In this document: positions 1 through 6,666 of the stretch, piece after piece
How the letters are laid out: the number at the start of each line of letters is the position of its first letter
Position numbering within the stretch: position 1 is the first letter of the stretch
Assembly: GCA_024404295.1 (NCBI GenBank)
Contig: JAKSQE010000048.1
Span: 1 to 9,180, forward strand
DNA length: 9,180 nucleotides
Direction of reading: 5' to 3'
Origin: Oscillibacter sp.
GTDB lineage: Bacteria; Bacillota; Clostridia; Oscillospirales; Oscillospiraceae
Notes under the pieces: model-generated
The model's input: only the letters and a program-made list of their open reading frames with translations
Database searches by the model: none
What the model was told of the DNA's origin: nothing
Translations under genes and position numbers: made by a program

Positions 1-33
1 AAATCTTGACATTGTATCCCAGTTCTCCCAAAG

Positions 34-62
34 AAGCCGCTGCGGACGCTCCGCAGCGGCTT
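34..62. terminator. Hairpin terminator after the Na/Pi transporter gene
   Basis: A perfect 12-bp stem (arms 34-45 and 51-62, core GCCGCTGCGG) encloses the 5-base loop ACGCT. It starts 11 bases beyond the transporter stop codon at 73-75. The T-tracts are imperfect on both sides: CTTCTTT follows on the minus strand and TTTCTCT on the plus strand. It could therefore stop transcription from both directions if a plus-strand gene ends just left of the window. Bases 1-33 hold nothing I can assign. Confidence 0.8.
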
Positions 63-72
63 TCTCTATGCG

Positions 73-1824
73 TCAGACCTCTTCCGGCAGAGCAAACTGC
101 TGGAGGTTTTCTTTGAGCTGTCGGGCAAATTCCTCGCGGGAGGTCCAGTCGTTTAGATAAGCATGTCCGGCATTGCCTTCTTTCCGCTCTTCCAAAACGC
201 TGACGGCAATATTGGAGCAATGGTCGGAGATGCGTTCAAAGTTCGTCAGAAGGTCGGTTAAGACGAAGCCCTGCTGAATACTGCATTCGCCGTTTTGCAA
301 ACGATGAATATGACGAGAGCGAATTTCGGCAGTCAGCCGGTCAATTGTCTCCTCCAGCGGCTCTACCCCACGAGCGGCGACTGGGTCATCGGAAAGGAAG
401 CAATCCACGGCCTGTCCGATGATTTGTTTCAATGCCTGAGTCAGAATGCGTAATTCGGTCTGCGTAGAGGTAGAAAAAGCAATCTGCTTTTCGTGGATCT
501 CCTGCGCCACCTCCTGCAGGTTTAGCGCGTGGTCGCCGATGCGCTCAAAATCTCCGATGGCGTGGAGCAGGCGGGACACCGTGTGAATGTCGGACATGGA
601 GACGCCATGCTGAGAGATCTGCACCAGATAAGCACCCAGCTTGTCCTCATAAGTGTCCAACTTCTCCTCGTTTTCAAGGATAAGCGTTTCCTGCTTTTCG
701 TGGTAAGCATGGAATTGCTCCAAAGACAGCTGCAAATTTTCCCGAGCCAATACACCCATGTCGTTTGTCATGGTAACGCACTGGGCTACTGCCACACCGG
801 GGGTGCGCATCAGGCGAGGATCCAGAAAAGCAAACGGTTCCACCTTGGAGTCAGTGGAAACCACCCTGCCCGCCAGCTTTTCCAACTGGCGGGAGAAAGG
901 CAGCAGGAGCATGGTGGTAAAGACATTAAAAATGGTGTGACACAGGGCGATACCAAAGGCGTTGGCTGCCAAATCGGCGAAGGCGAAATCAAACAGGGCA
1001 TTTCCGCCGCAACATAACGTCAGGCACACCACTACGCCAATGAGGTTAAAGGATACATGGACGGCTACGACCTGCTTGGCATTCCGGTTGACGCCTACTG
1101 AGGAGATCAGAGAAGTGACACAGGTGCCTAAGTTTTGACCCATAATAATGGGGATAGCCATGCCATAGGTAATAGAGCCGGTGAGTGCCAAAGCCTGTAA
1201 AATAACCACAGAGGCAGCAGAGGACTGGATGATGCCGGTGAATACCGTACCCACGATCACACCGAGAATGGGATTTTTGAAAGCGGTCATCAGATTTGCA
1301 AATTCCGGCATGTCGGCCAAGGGGGCTACGGCGCCGCTCATCAGCTCCATGCCGTACATGAGGATGGAAAAGCCGATCAGAATACGGCCGATGTCCCGGC
1401 GGCGCTGCTTTTTGGAACCCATGATCAGCAGAATACCGGCCAGTGCCACCAGCGGCGAAAAGTTTTTTGGCTTCAACATGTTGATAAAAAAGTTTCCGCT
1501 TTCAATGCCGGTCAGAGACAAGATCCATGCGGTCAAAGTTGTGCCGATGTTGGAACCCATAATGACGCCGATAGTTTGACTCAGTTCCATGACACCGGAG
1601 TTTACAAGACCCACCAGCATGACCGTTAATGCCGAGGAAGATTGAATGGCAATGGTAATACCGGCGCCCAGCAACAGGCTTTTGAAGGGGTTGGAGGTCA
1701 TACGCTTCAGCACACGCTCCAGCTTGCCACCCGCCATCTTCTCCAGACTTTTGGACATGGTGGTCATGCCGTAAAGGAAAAATGCCAGACCACCGCACAT
1801 GGTAAATAAGCTAAAAATATCCAT
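73..1824 (-). CDS. Na/Pi cotransporter family protein with C-terminal PhoU-like domain
   Basis: This 583-residue protein is a membrane carrier fused to a cytoplasmic regulatory domain. Residues 1-320 are mostly hydrophobic and contain the two inverted Na_Pi_cotrans repeats. Each repeat carries the family's glutamine-serine motif: QSSSA at 61-65 followed by SNIGT at 91-95, and QSSAA at 200-204 followed by GQNLGT at 229-234. Residues from about 350 to 560 are helical and hydrophilic, with two PhoU-type signatures: GDFERIGDH at 424-432 and NFERISDH at 528-535. The length is normal for bacterial NptA/YjbB-like proteins. In the family, Na+-coupled phosphate movement across the cytoplasmic membrane is established for some members. 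The PhoU part presumably tunes it or links it to phosphate signalling. The ATG is well supported by AAAGGAG at 1830-1836, five bases upstream. The gene is monocistronic: its own promoter lies upstream and a terminator follows. The direction of phosphate flux (import or export) cannot be read from sequence. Confidence 0.93.
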   Translation of the reverse strand: MDIFSLFTMCGGLAFFLYGMTTMSKSLEKMAGGKLERVLKRMTSNPFKSLLLGAGITIAIQSSSALTVMLVGLVNSGVMELSQTIGVIMGSNIGTTLTAWILSLTGIESGNFFINMLKPKNFSPLVALAGILLIMGSKKQRRRDIGRILIGFSILMYGMELMSGAVAPLADMPEFANLMTAFKNPILGVIVGTVFTGIIQSSAASVVILQALALTGSITYGMAIPIIMGQNLGTCVTSLISSVGVNRNAKQVVAVHVSFNLIGVVVCLTLCCGGNALFDFAFADLAANAFGIALCHTIFNVFTTMLLLPFSRQLEKLAGRVVSTDSKVEPFAFLDPRLMRTPGVAVAQCVTMTNDMGVLARENLQLSLEQFHAYHEKQETLILENEEKLDTYEDKLGAYLVQISQHGVSMSDIHTVSRLLHAIGDFERIGDHALNLQEVAQEIHEKQIAFSTSTQTELRILTQALKQIIGQAVDCFLSDDPVAARGVEPLEETIDRLTAEIRSRHIHRLQNGECSIQQGFVLTDLLTNFERISDHCSNIAVSVLEERKEGNAGHAYLNDWTSREEFARQLKENLQQFALPEEV

Positions 1825-1888
1825 GTTTGCTCCTTTACTGTCAGTTCGGTTTCAAACGAAGAAGGATTTCTATATAGGATATGCCTTT

Positions 1889-1917
1889 ATTCTACCAGAA
1901 ATACAAGAGGATGAAAA
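1889..1917 (-). promoter_or_regulatory. Promoter for the Na/Pi transporter gene
   Basis: Read on the minus strand, a -35 TTTTCA (1912-1917) and a -10 TAGAAT (1889-1894) are separated by 17 bases. TG precedes the -10 with one base between, making an extended -10. Transcription would begin near 1882 and leave a leader of about 58 bases. The site lies between the putP terminator and the gene, as expected for an independent unit. I see no obvious operator in 1825-1940. Confidence 0.6.
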
Positions 1918-1939
1918 GAGAGCAACATAAGACTTGCGC

Positions 1940-1970
1940 AAAAAAAGGAGGACATCAAACGATGTCCTCC
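1940..1970 (-). terminator. Strong intrinsic terminator of putP
   Basis: On the minus strand a perfect 10-bp stem GGAGGACATC/GATGTCCTCC (1947-1970) with a GTTT loop is followed directly by seven T residues (1940-1946). It starts 17 bases after the putP stop codon. This is a textbook Rho-independent terminator and insulates putP from the Na/Pi gene downstream. Confidence 0.92.
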
Positions 1971-1987
1971 GATTAGAGTGAAAAGAT

Positions 1988-3523
1988 TTACTTGCTGACG
2001 GTGTCAAATTCGTCTGCAATGGCCTTCTCAGGAGCGGGAGTCAGCAGGGAGACGACCACGATGGCGATAGCAGCCAGAATGAAAGCGGGCAGCAGTTCAT
2101 AGATGGCAAAGGCACCACCCATGGGAGCGATCAGGTACTTCCAAATGAAGACCATGCCGCCGCCAACGATCATGCCGGCCAGAGCACCCCACTTGTTGGA
2201 ACGCTTCCAGAACAGAGCGAACAGGACCACGGGACCGAATGCAGCACCGAAGCCGGCCCATGCGAAGGAAACCACGCGGAAAACGCTGCTGTTGGGATCC
2301 CATGCCAGGAACACTGCCACGATGGCAATGCAGATTACGGTTGCACGAGCCACCAGCATGGTGACCTTGCTGTTCATCTTCACATGGAAGACATCCTGCA
2401 GCAGATCCTGAGAAACGCTGGAGGCGGCAGCCAGCAGCTGAGAGTCTGCGGTGGACATGGTGCAGGCCAGAATACCGGCCAGAACCAAGCCTGCAATGAT
2501 GGCGAACAGAGCACCGCTGCGGCTCAGCAGATCAGCCAACTGAATGACAATGGTCTCGGAGTCTGCGCTGGTGGTGAGGAAGGCAATCTTGCCGTTGACA
2601 GAAACACTGTAACCGATGACACCGATCAGAATAGCCACAGCCATGGAGATCACGACCCAAACGGAAGCGATGCGACGAGAGAGACTCAGCTTCTTTTCGT
2701 CCTCAACTGCCATGAAGCGCAGCAGAATGTGGGGCATACCGAAGTAACCCAGACCCCAAGCCAGGGTAGAGGCAATGGTCAAACCGCCGTAAGTAGAAGC
2801 GGTACCGTCTGCAGCGTTGTAGCCCTGCGTCACATTCAGATAACCGGGCAGCTTCGTGGCATTATCCATGACAGCGGTCCAACCGCCGGCCTGCTGGATG
2901 CCGAAAAATACCATAACGATCAGAGCAATGGTCATCACGATGCTCTGGATCAGGTCCGTGGTGGAAACGGCCATGAAACCGCCCAGCACGGTGTAGCCGA
3001 TGATGATAATAGCACCGAAAATCATAGCCATGTGATAATCCACACCGAACAGGCTGTTGAACAGCGTGCCCACAGCCTTAAAGCCGGAAGCGGTATAAGG
3101 AATGAAAAAGATCAGAATGATCAGTGCGGCGATACAGGAAAGGATGTGCTTGTCGTCCCGATAGCGGCGGGAAAAGAAATCGGGAATGGTAATGGCACCC
3201 AGACGGTTGGAATAAACGCGGATCCGCTTGGCCACGATCAACCAGTTCAGATAAGTACCGACTGCCAGACCCAGAGCCGTCCAGAAAGGCTCAGCGACAC
3301 CGGCCAGATAGGCAAGTCCCGGCAGACCCATGAGCAACCAGCTGCTCATATCGGAAGCTTCCGCACTCATTGCGGCGACAATGGGACCCAATTTGCGGCC
3401 GCCCAGGAAAAACTCGCTGGAGTTATCACCGCTGCCCTTCTTATTAAAGTAGAAACCGATCAGCACCATTGCTGCGAGATAGACAAAAATGGTTGCTGCG
3501 ATCAAAAAACCTGCGTTGGACAT
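1988..3523 (-). CDS. putP: Sodium/proline symporter PutP
   Basis: This 511-residue protein belongs to the sodium:solute symporter family and imports L-proline with Na+ across the cytoplasmic membrane. About 13 hydrophobic segments span the chain, and the length is close to the roughly 500 residues of E. coli PutP. Diagnostic stretches are LGGRKLGP (40-47), AEASDMSSWLLMGLPG (54-69) with Asp58, which matches the Na+-site Asp55 of E. coli PutP, and MSTADSQLL (356-364), whose Ser357-Thr358 match the other Na+ ligands S340/T341. AWAGFGAAFGP (421-431) is also typical. The frame stays open to 3625, but I choose the ATG at 3521-3523 because GAGGAG (3533-3538) lies nine bases upstream. The extra 34 residues would also begin upstream of the likely promoter. 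It is in line behind the tetR gene but appears to have its own promoter and terminator. No proline-catabolic gene is in the window, so the use of proline (osmoprotection, Stickland fermentation or nitrogen source) is open. Confidence 0.95.
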   Translation of the reverse strand: MSNAGFLIAATIFVYLAAMVLIGFYFNKKGSGDNSSEFFLGGRKLGPIVAAMSAEASDMSSWLLMGLPGLAYLAGVAEPFWTALGLAVGTYLNWLIVAKRIRVYSNRLGAITIPDFFSRRYRDDKHILSCIAALIILIFFIPYTASGFKAVGTLFNSLFGVDYHMAMIFGAIIIIGYTVLGGFMAVSTTDLIQSIVMTIALIVMVFFGIQQAGGWTAVMDNATKLPGYLNVTQGYNAADGTASTYGGLTIASTLAWGLGYFGMPHILLRFMAVEDEKKLSLSRRIASVWVVISMAVAILIGVIGYSVSVNGKIAFLTTSADSETIVIQLADLLSRSGALFAIIAGLVLAGILACTMSTADSQLLAAASSVSQDLLQDVFHVKMNSKVTMLVARATVICIAIVAVFLAWDPNSSVFRVVSFAWAGFGAAFGPVVLFALFWKRSNKWGALAGMIVGGGMVFIWKYLIAPMGGAFAIYELLPAFILAAIAIVVVSLLTPAPEKAIADEFDTVSK

Positions 3524-3560
3524 TTGTTTGTTCTCCTCTCTGCTTTTGAACGATGGGCCT

Positions 3561-3590
3561 ATCATAGCACAAAGAAAACTAGAATGAAAG
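3561..3590 (-). promoter_or_regulatory. Probable putP promoter (extended -10)
   Basis: On the minus strand TGC-TATGAT forms an extended -10 (hexamer at 3561-3566, TGC at 3567-3569). The -35 is poor: at an 18-base spacing it is CTTTCA (3585-3590), with 3 of 6 consensus matches. Initiation near 3554 would give a 31-base leader ending in the putP ribosome site. The 36-bp palindrome at 3593-3628 lies directly upstream of the -35. The weak -35 and this palindrome together suggest regulated rather than constitutive transcription. Confidence 0.5.
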
Positions 3591-3592
3591 AC

Positions 3593-3628
3593 AGAATGCA
3601 GTATAGAATGATTTCTATACTGCATTCT
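3593..3628. repeat. Perfect 36-bp inverted repeat upstream of putP
   Basis: Two perfect 16-base arms, AGAATGCAGTATAGAA (3593-3608) and its reverse complement (3613-3628), flank the loop TGAT. The hexamer AGAATG occurs at 3581, 3593 and 3605, a 12-base period that extends outside the left arm. The element is in the gap between tetR and putP, about 39-74 bases upstream of the proposed putP start of transcription. No T-run follows on either strand, so it is not a standard intrinsic terminator. It could be an operator, a structured RNA at the 3' end of the tetR transcript, or a small dispersed repeat. The rest of 3629-3707 is AT-rich and holds no clear signal. Confidence 0.85.
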
Positions 3629-3707
3629 TGCTGAATAATAAAAAACCTATGAACAACAATGGTTTTAATACTGTACGAATATCAATACAAAAAAGATACT
3701 TAAAAAA

Positions 3708-4292
3708 TTATTTTCGAAAGCGCTCCAAAAACATGGGCATCATGCGGTCGGAATACGTTACCAGAGAGTAATCCGCATTACACAAACACCAGTCGTACAT
3801 CAGCGCCCGCTCAAACAGCGCATAGGCCTTGACAATATCATTTGCGGTAAACTCGCTGTTTAGCTCACCCTTTTGCAGTCCCTCTTTTGCGATCTGCCGC
3901 AGCAGACGGAAATAGACACGATTGCGATCCAACAGGTGCTTTTCACCGCGCGCCAGCAGCTGGGTGGCCAATAGGCGAGCCAACAGATCCATAGAGACGC
4001 TGCTGTCGATCATGGCAAACAGTTCGTGGTTCAGATAGGTCAGCTTGGCGATGGCATCCATATCCTGGCTCATGGTGGGGAGCAGTTCTTCGTACTTCTC
4101 GTCAAACACATTGGAAAGTGTGCCCAGCAAAGCGTCCTTGCCGTCGAAATAATGATAAAAGGAGCCCTTAGAGGTCTCGGACTCAAAAACGATATCCTCC
4201 ACTGTGGTATCATCATATCCCTGTTCGTAAAACAGCTTCCATGCTGCGGTGATAATACGTCCACGCGTGTTGCGGGTGTTCTTTTTTGCCAC
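3708..4292 (-). CDS. TetR/AcrR family transcriptional regulator
   Basis: This 194-residue protein has the TetR-family plan: an N-terminal DNA-binding three-helix domain (about residues 8-55) and a variable all-helical ligand and dimerisation domain. The hallmark helix-turn-helix spans roughly residues 28-50, with TTVEDIV, then SKGSFYHYF, then the GKDALL that begins the next helix. Family members are usually repressors released by a small molecule. The C-terminal part matches no ligand class I recognise, so the effector is unknown. Translation starts at GTG (4290-4292), supported by AAAGGAG at 4302-4308, nine bases upstream. There is no ATG near the N-terminus and the sequence opens with a basic stretch typical of the family. 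The gene is divergent from the glycerate genes and upstream of putP in the same direction. Either unit, or both, could be its target. Autoregulation is common in this family. Confidence 0.92.
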   Translation of the reverse strand: MAKKNTRNTRGRIITAAWKLFYEQGYDDTTVEDIVFESETSKGSFYHYFDGKDALLGTLSNVFDEKYEELLPTMSQDMDAIAKLTYLNHELFAMIDSSVSMDLLARLLATQLLARGEKHLLDRNRVYFRLLRQIAKEGLQKGELNSEFTANDIVKAYALFERALMYDWCLCNADYSLVTYSDRMMPMFLERFRK

Positions 4293-4339
4293 AGAGCAGC
4301 GCTCCTTTCAAAAGGCACAAAGGCGCCATAGATGTCCAC

Positions 4340-4368
4340 ATTTTAGCATAGAACGAAAAAAATGACAA
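4340..4368 (-). promoter_or_regulatory. Promoter of the tetR-family gene
   Basis: On the minus strand TTGTCA (4363-4368), a 17-base spacer and TAAAAT (4340-4345) form a near-consensus sigma-A promoter, and TGC before the -10 makes it extended. Initiation would be near 4333, leaving a leader of about 40 bases ending in the AAAGGAG site. The strength suggests that a repressor holds it down, possibly the TetR protein itself. Confidence 0.75.
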
Positions 4369-4421
4369 TGATTCTCTGCTTTTTTCGCCTAAACAGCGGA
4401 GAAAGGTGTAACTTCATAAAA

Positions 4422-4435
4422 TTTTGTATACAAAA
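4422..4435. promoter_or_regulatory. 14-bp perfect palindrome, possible operator for the glycerate operon
   Basis: TTTTGTATACAAAA is a perfect palindrome centred on GTATAC. It overlaps where the -35 element of the dehydrogenase promoter should be. Sites of the form TTGTATACAA are known for GntR-family (FadR/FCD-type) regulators, whose consensus contains GT and AC half-sites. No GntR gene is in the window. The match is to a family-level pattern only, and AT-rich palindromes can arise by chance. Confidence 0.45.
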
Positions 4436-4457
4436 AAGAGTGATCTTTTGATATATT
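4427..4457 (+). promoter_or_regulatory. Probable promoter of the dehydrogenase-kinase operon
   Basis: A -10 TATATT (4452-4457), preceded by TG with one base between (extended -10), is the best plus-strand candidate in the 217-base divergent gap. The -35 is ambiguous: TATACA (4427-4432) sits at a long 19-base spacing and overlaps the GTATAC palindrome. Initiation near 4464 would give a leader of about 46 bases. If correct, a protein bound to the palindrome would block polymerase. Confidence 0.4.
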
Positions 4458-4509
4458 GAGAAAAAAGGGGGAAACTGTGTACCGTAATGATGATAACGGA
4501 GGAACTTCT

Positions 4510-5478
4510 ATGAAAATCGTTGTTTTAGACGGACACACAGAAAACCCCGGCGACTTGCAGTGGGGAAAGTTGGGAGAACTGGGTAAGCTGACAGTTTACG
4601 ATCGCACCAGCCTGACGGAAGAAGCGGAGATCATTTCGCATATTGGAGATGCGGAAGTAGTCTGCACCAACAAAGTTCCCCTTACACGGAATGTGATTGA
4701 TGCATGTCCCAACTTGCGGCTGATTTCCATGATGGCCAGTGGCTACGATGTGGTAGATATCAAATATGCCAGAGAGAAAGGCATTCCCGTATCTAATGTG
4801 CCGACTTATGGTGTCCACTCCATCAGTCAGTTTTCTATTGCGCTGCTCTTGGAAGTGTGTCATCATGTGGGATATCATAGTAAAACGGTCCATGACGGGA
4901 AATGGGAACACAACCCGGACTGGTGTTACTGGGACACACCGCAAATCGAGTTGGCTCATAAGACCTATGGCCTGCTTGGCTGCGGAAACATCGGCATTCA
5001 CACGGCAGAGATTGCCAAAGCATTGGGCATGCACGTCATTGCCTATGATGCCAAAGAAAGAGAAGAGGGCCTTGCACTGGGCGTGGAGTATGTCACCCTG
5101 GACGATCTGTTTGCCCGCTCCGATGTATTAGGCCTGCAGATGCCGCTGCTCCCTTTCAATGAAGGGATCATCAATCGGGAGAACATCGCTAAAATGAAGG
5201 ATGGGGTCATTCTCATCAACAACAGCCGGGGCCAGATGATCGTGGAGCAGGATCTGGCGGATGCGCTGAATAGCGGTAAAATAGCAGCTGCCGCATTGGA
5301 CGTGGTATCTAAGGAACCCATTCGAGGGGATAATCCCCTGCTAAAAGCGAAAAACTGTATCATTACACCCCATATGTCGTGGGGTTCAAAGGAGAGCCGG
5401 CAACGCATTATGGACGGCACTGTGGAAAACCTGAAAGCGTTTCAGGCGGGCACGCCGATCAACGTTGTCAACCATTGA
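4510..5478 (+). CDS. hprA: D-2-hydroxyacid dehydrogenase, probable glycerate/hydroxypyruvate dehydrogenase
   Basis: This 322-residue cytosolic NAD-dependent enzyme is predicted to reduce hydroxypyruvate to D-glycerate, and perhaps glyoxylate to glycolate. A catalytic domain formed by both chain ends encloses a Rossmann domain (about 110-295). The nucleotide motif GCGNIG is at 157-162. Asp180 ends the second strand (VIAYD), which favours NAD over NADP. The catalytic residues are Arg240 (NNSRG), Glu269 (SKEP) and His288 (TPHMSW), nearly the same spacing as Hyphomicrobium glycerate dehydrogenase. I start at the ATG at 4510 because GGAGG (4498-4502) lies seven bases upstream. An in-frame GTG at 4477 after GGGGG (4467-4471) is a weaker alternative, adding 11 residues. 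The glycerate kinase follows after one base, which supports glycerate as the substrate. Related family members act on lactate or phosphoglycerate, so specificity is inferred. Confidence 0.88.
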   Translation: MKIVVLDGHTENPGDLQWGKLGELGKLTVYDRTSLTEEAEIISHIGDAEVVCTNKVPLTRNVIDACPNLRLISMMASGYDVVDIKYAREKGIPVSNVPTYGVHSISQFSIALLLEVCHHVGYHSKTVHDGKWEHNPDWCYWDTPQIELAHKTYGLLGCGNIGIHTAEIAKALGMHVIAYDAKEREEGLALGVEYVTLDDLFARSDVLGLQMPLLPFNEGIINRENIAKMKDGVILINNSRGQMIVEQDLADALNSGKIAAAALDVVSKEPIRGDNPLLKAKNCIITPHMSWGSKESRQRIMDGTVENLKAFQAGTPINVVNH

Positions 5479-5479
5479 G

Positions 5480-6622
5480 ATGAAAAAATGTATCGTGATT
5501 TCAGATTCTTTTAAAGGGACGCTCAGCAGCGCAATGATCTGCGACATTGCCCGGGAAAGTTTCTCAACACTTCTTCCAAATTGCCGGTTGGTCTGCGTGC
5601 CGGTGGCAGACGGTGGAGAGGGTACGGTAGACTGTTTTGCCGAAGTCTGCGCCGGAACAAAGGTAGCAGTCCCGGTCAAAGCTCCGTACGGCAAGGAAAT
5701 CGAGGCGGCTTCTCTGCGTCTGGATGGCGGCGAGGCGGTCATTGAGATGGCCTCCTCTGCCGGGCTCCCTTTGGTGGGGGAAAAGAAAGATCCGTGTCGT
5801 ACCAGTACATATGGTGTTGTCCAGCAGATCCGTCATGCGGTGGAGCATGGCTGTAAGCAGATCGTGCTGGGCCTTGGCGGAAGTGCCACCAACGACGGTG
5901 GCTGTGGCTGTGCGGCAGCATTGGGCGTACGGTTTCTGGATGCCGAGGGCAAAGAATTTGTCCCTGTAGGCGGTACACTTGGCCAAATTGCGGACATTGA
6001 CCTGACGGAAGCGCAGAAGCTGCTATCCGGAGTAAAGCTGACAGTCATGTGCGACATCGAGAATCCCCTCTATGGCCCCAACGGCGCAGCCTATGTCTAT
6101 GCGCCCCAAAAGGGTGCTGACACTGCCACAGTAGCATTTTTAGATACGCAGCTGAAACAGTTTGCATCTGTGGTGGAAAAGAAGCTGGGCAAATTTGCTG
6201 CGGAAGTGCCCGGAGCAGGTGCGGCTGGCGGCTTTGGTTACGGGATGCTGACCTTGTTCGATGCAGCGCTGCAACCCGGTATTGAAACGGTGTTAGATCT
6301 GGTTCGCTTTGACGAACTGTTGCAGGGGTGTGATTTGGTCATTACCGGCGAAGGGCGGTTGGATAGCCAGAGCTTGCAGGGCAAGGTGCTCTGCGGCGTA
6401 GGGAAACGAGCCAAAGCGGCAGGCGTACCGCTGATAGCCATTGTAGGCGGGGTGCGGGAGCAACTGGAAGATGTCGGCGACCGAAGCGCAGGAAGCTCCG
6501 CTGTGTTTTCCATTAACCGGCAGGCGATGGCACTGGCGGAATCCAAGCACCGCAGCCGGGAAAACTACCGCGCAACGTTGGAAAATCTTTTGCGCACGAT
6601 CCAATTGGCAGAACAATTTTGA
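5480..6622 (+). CDS. Glycerate kinase (type-1, GarK/GlxK family)
   Basis: This 380-residue cytosolic kinase phosphorylates D-glycerate with ATP. Characterised GarK/GlxK-type enzymes make 2-phosphoglycerate, which enters glycolysis. Conserved blocks in order are SDSFKGTLS (8-16), ADGGEGT (43-49), GLGGSATNDGG (131-141), CDIENPLYGPNGAA (191-204), PGAGAAGGFGYG (244-255) and TGEGRLDSQ (289-297). The length is typical and all blocks are intact. The ATG at 5480 follows the dehydrogenase TGA (5476-5478) after a single G. No clear Shine-Dalgarno precedes it, so translation probably depends on ribosomes finishing the upstream gene. An in-frame TTG at 5465 would overlap the upstream gene and add five residues, but the ATG matches the family's usual N-terminus. 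The gene ends 12 bases before a terminator hairpin, closing a two-gene operon. Confidence 0.95.
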   Translation: MKKCIVISDSFKGTLSSAMICDIARESFSTLLPNCRLVCVPVADGGEGTVDCFAEVCAGTKVAVPVKAPYGKEIEAASLRLDGGEAVIEMASSAGLPLVGEKKDPCRTSTYGVVQQIRHAVEHGCKQIVLGLGGSATNDGGCGCAAALGVRFLDAEGKEFVPVGGTLGQIADIDLTEAQKLLSGVKLTVMCDIENPLYGPNGAAYVYAPQKGADTATVAFLDTQLKQFASVVEKKLGKFAAEVPGAGAAGGFGYGMLTLFDAALQPGIETVLDLVRFDELLQGCDLVITGEGRLDSQSLQGKVLCGVGKRAKAAGVPLIAIVGGVREQLEDVGDRSAGSSAVFSINRQAMALAESKHRSRENYRATLENLLRTIQLAEQF

Positions 6623-6634
6623 ATCAAGACAGAA

Positions 6635-6664
6635 AAACGGCACGTTCTGCGGAACGTGCCGTTT
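6635..6664. terminator. Shared bidirectional terminator between convergent genes
   Basis: A perfect 13-bp stem AAACGGCACGTTC/GAACGTGCCGTTT encloses the tetraloop TGCG. It sits in the 44-base gap between the glycerate kinase stop (6620-6622) and the permease stop (6667-6669). The minus strand reads into TTTTT, so it is a strong terminator for the permease. On the plus strand the T-run is part of the stem and then GATTAT, so termination of the kinase transcript may be weaker. Confidence 0.9.
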
Positions 6665-6666
6665 GA

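Noticed and set aside
1..33. End of a neighbouring gene at the left edge
   Set aside because: A plus-strand frame could end at TGA 7-9, but two codons give no basis for a call.
3524..3625. Upstream extension of putP by 34 residues
   Set aside because: The extension covers the likely promoter and part of the palindrome, has no ribosome site, and is not seen in the family. The ATG at 3521-3523 has a good Shine-Dalgarno.
2384..3634. Long plus-strand open frame opposite putP (416 codons)
   Set aside because: Its translation is rich in Gln, Gly, His, Asn and Asp with no domain pattern or membrane segments. The minus strand encodes an unmistakable PutP over the same bases, so it is a shadow frame.
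3643..3665. Possible tetR terminator (AAACC/GGTTT followed by T-rich sequence on the minus strand)
   Set aside because: The stem is only 5 bp with two GC pairs and a 13-base loop, so it is unlikely to terminate.
4345..4356. AGCATAGAACGA in the tetR promoter resembling AGTATAGAATGA in the putP palindrome (10 of 12 matches)
   Set aside because: A rough count of comparisons between two gaps of about 200 bases predicts a few 10-of-12 matches by chance, and the tetR copy lacks the partner arm. It is not evidence of a shared operator on its own.
4372..4403. Inverted repeat TTCTCTGCT/AGCGGAGAA in the tetR-hprA gap
   Set aside because: The 9-bp stem needs a G-T pair and has a 14-base loop. It lies between the divergent promoters and would be in neither transcript. 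It could be a protein site but is too weak to claim.
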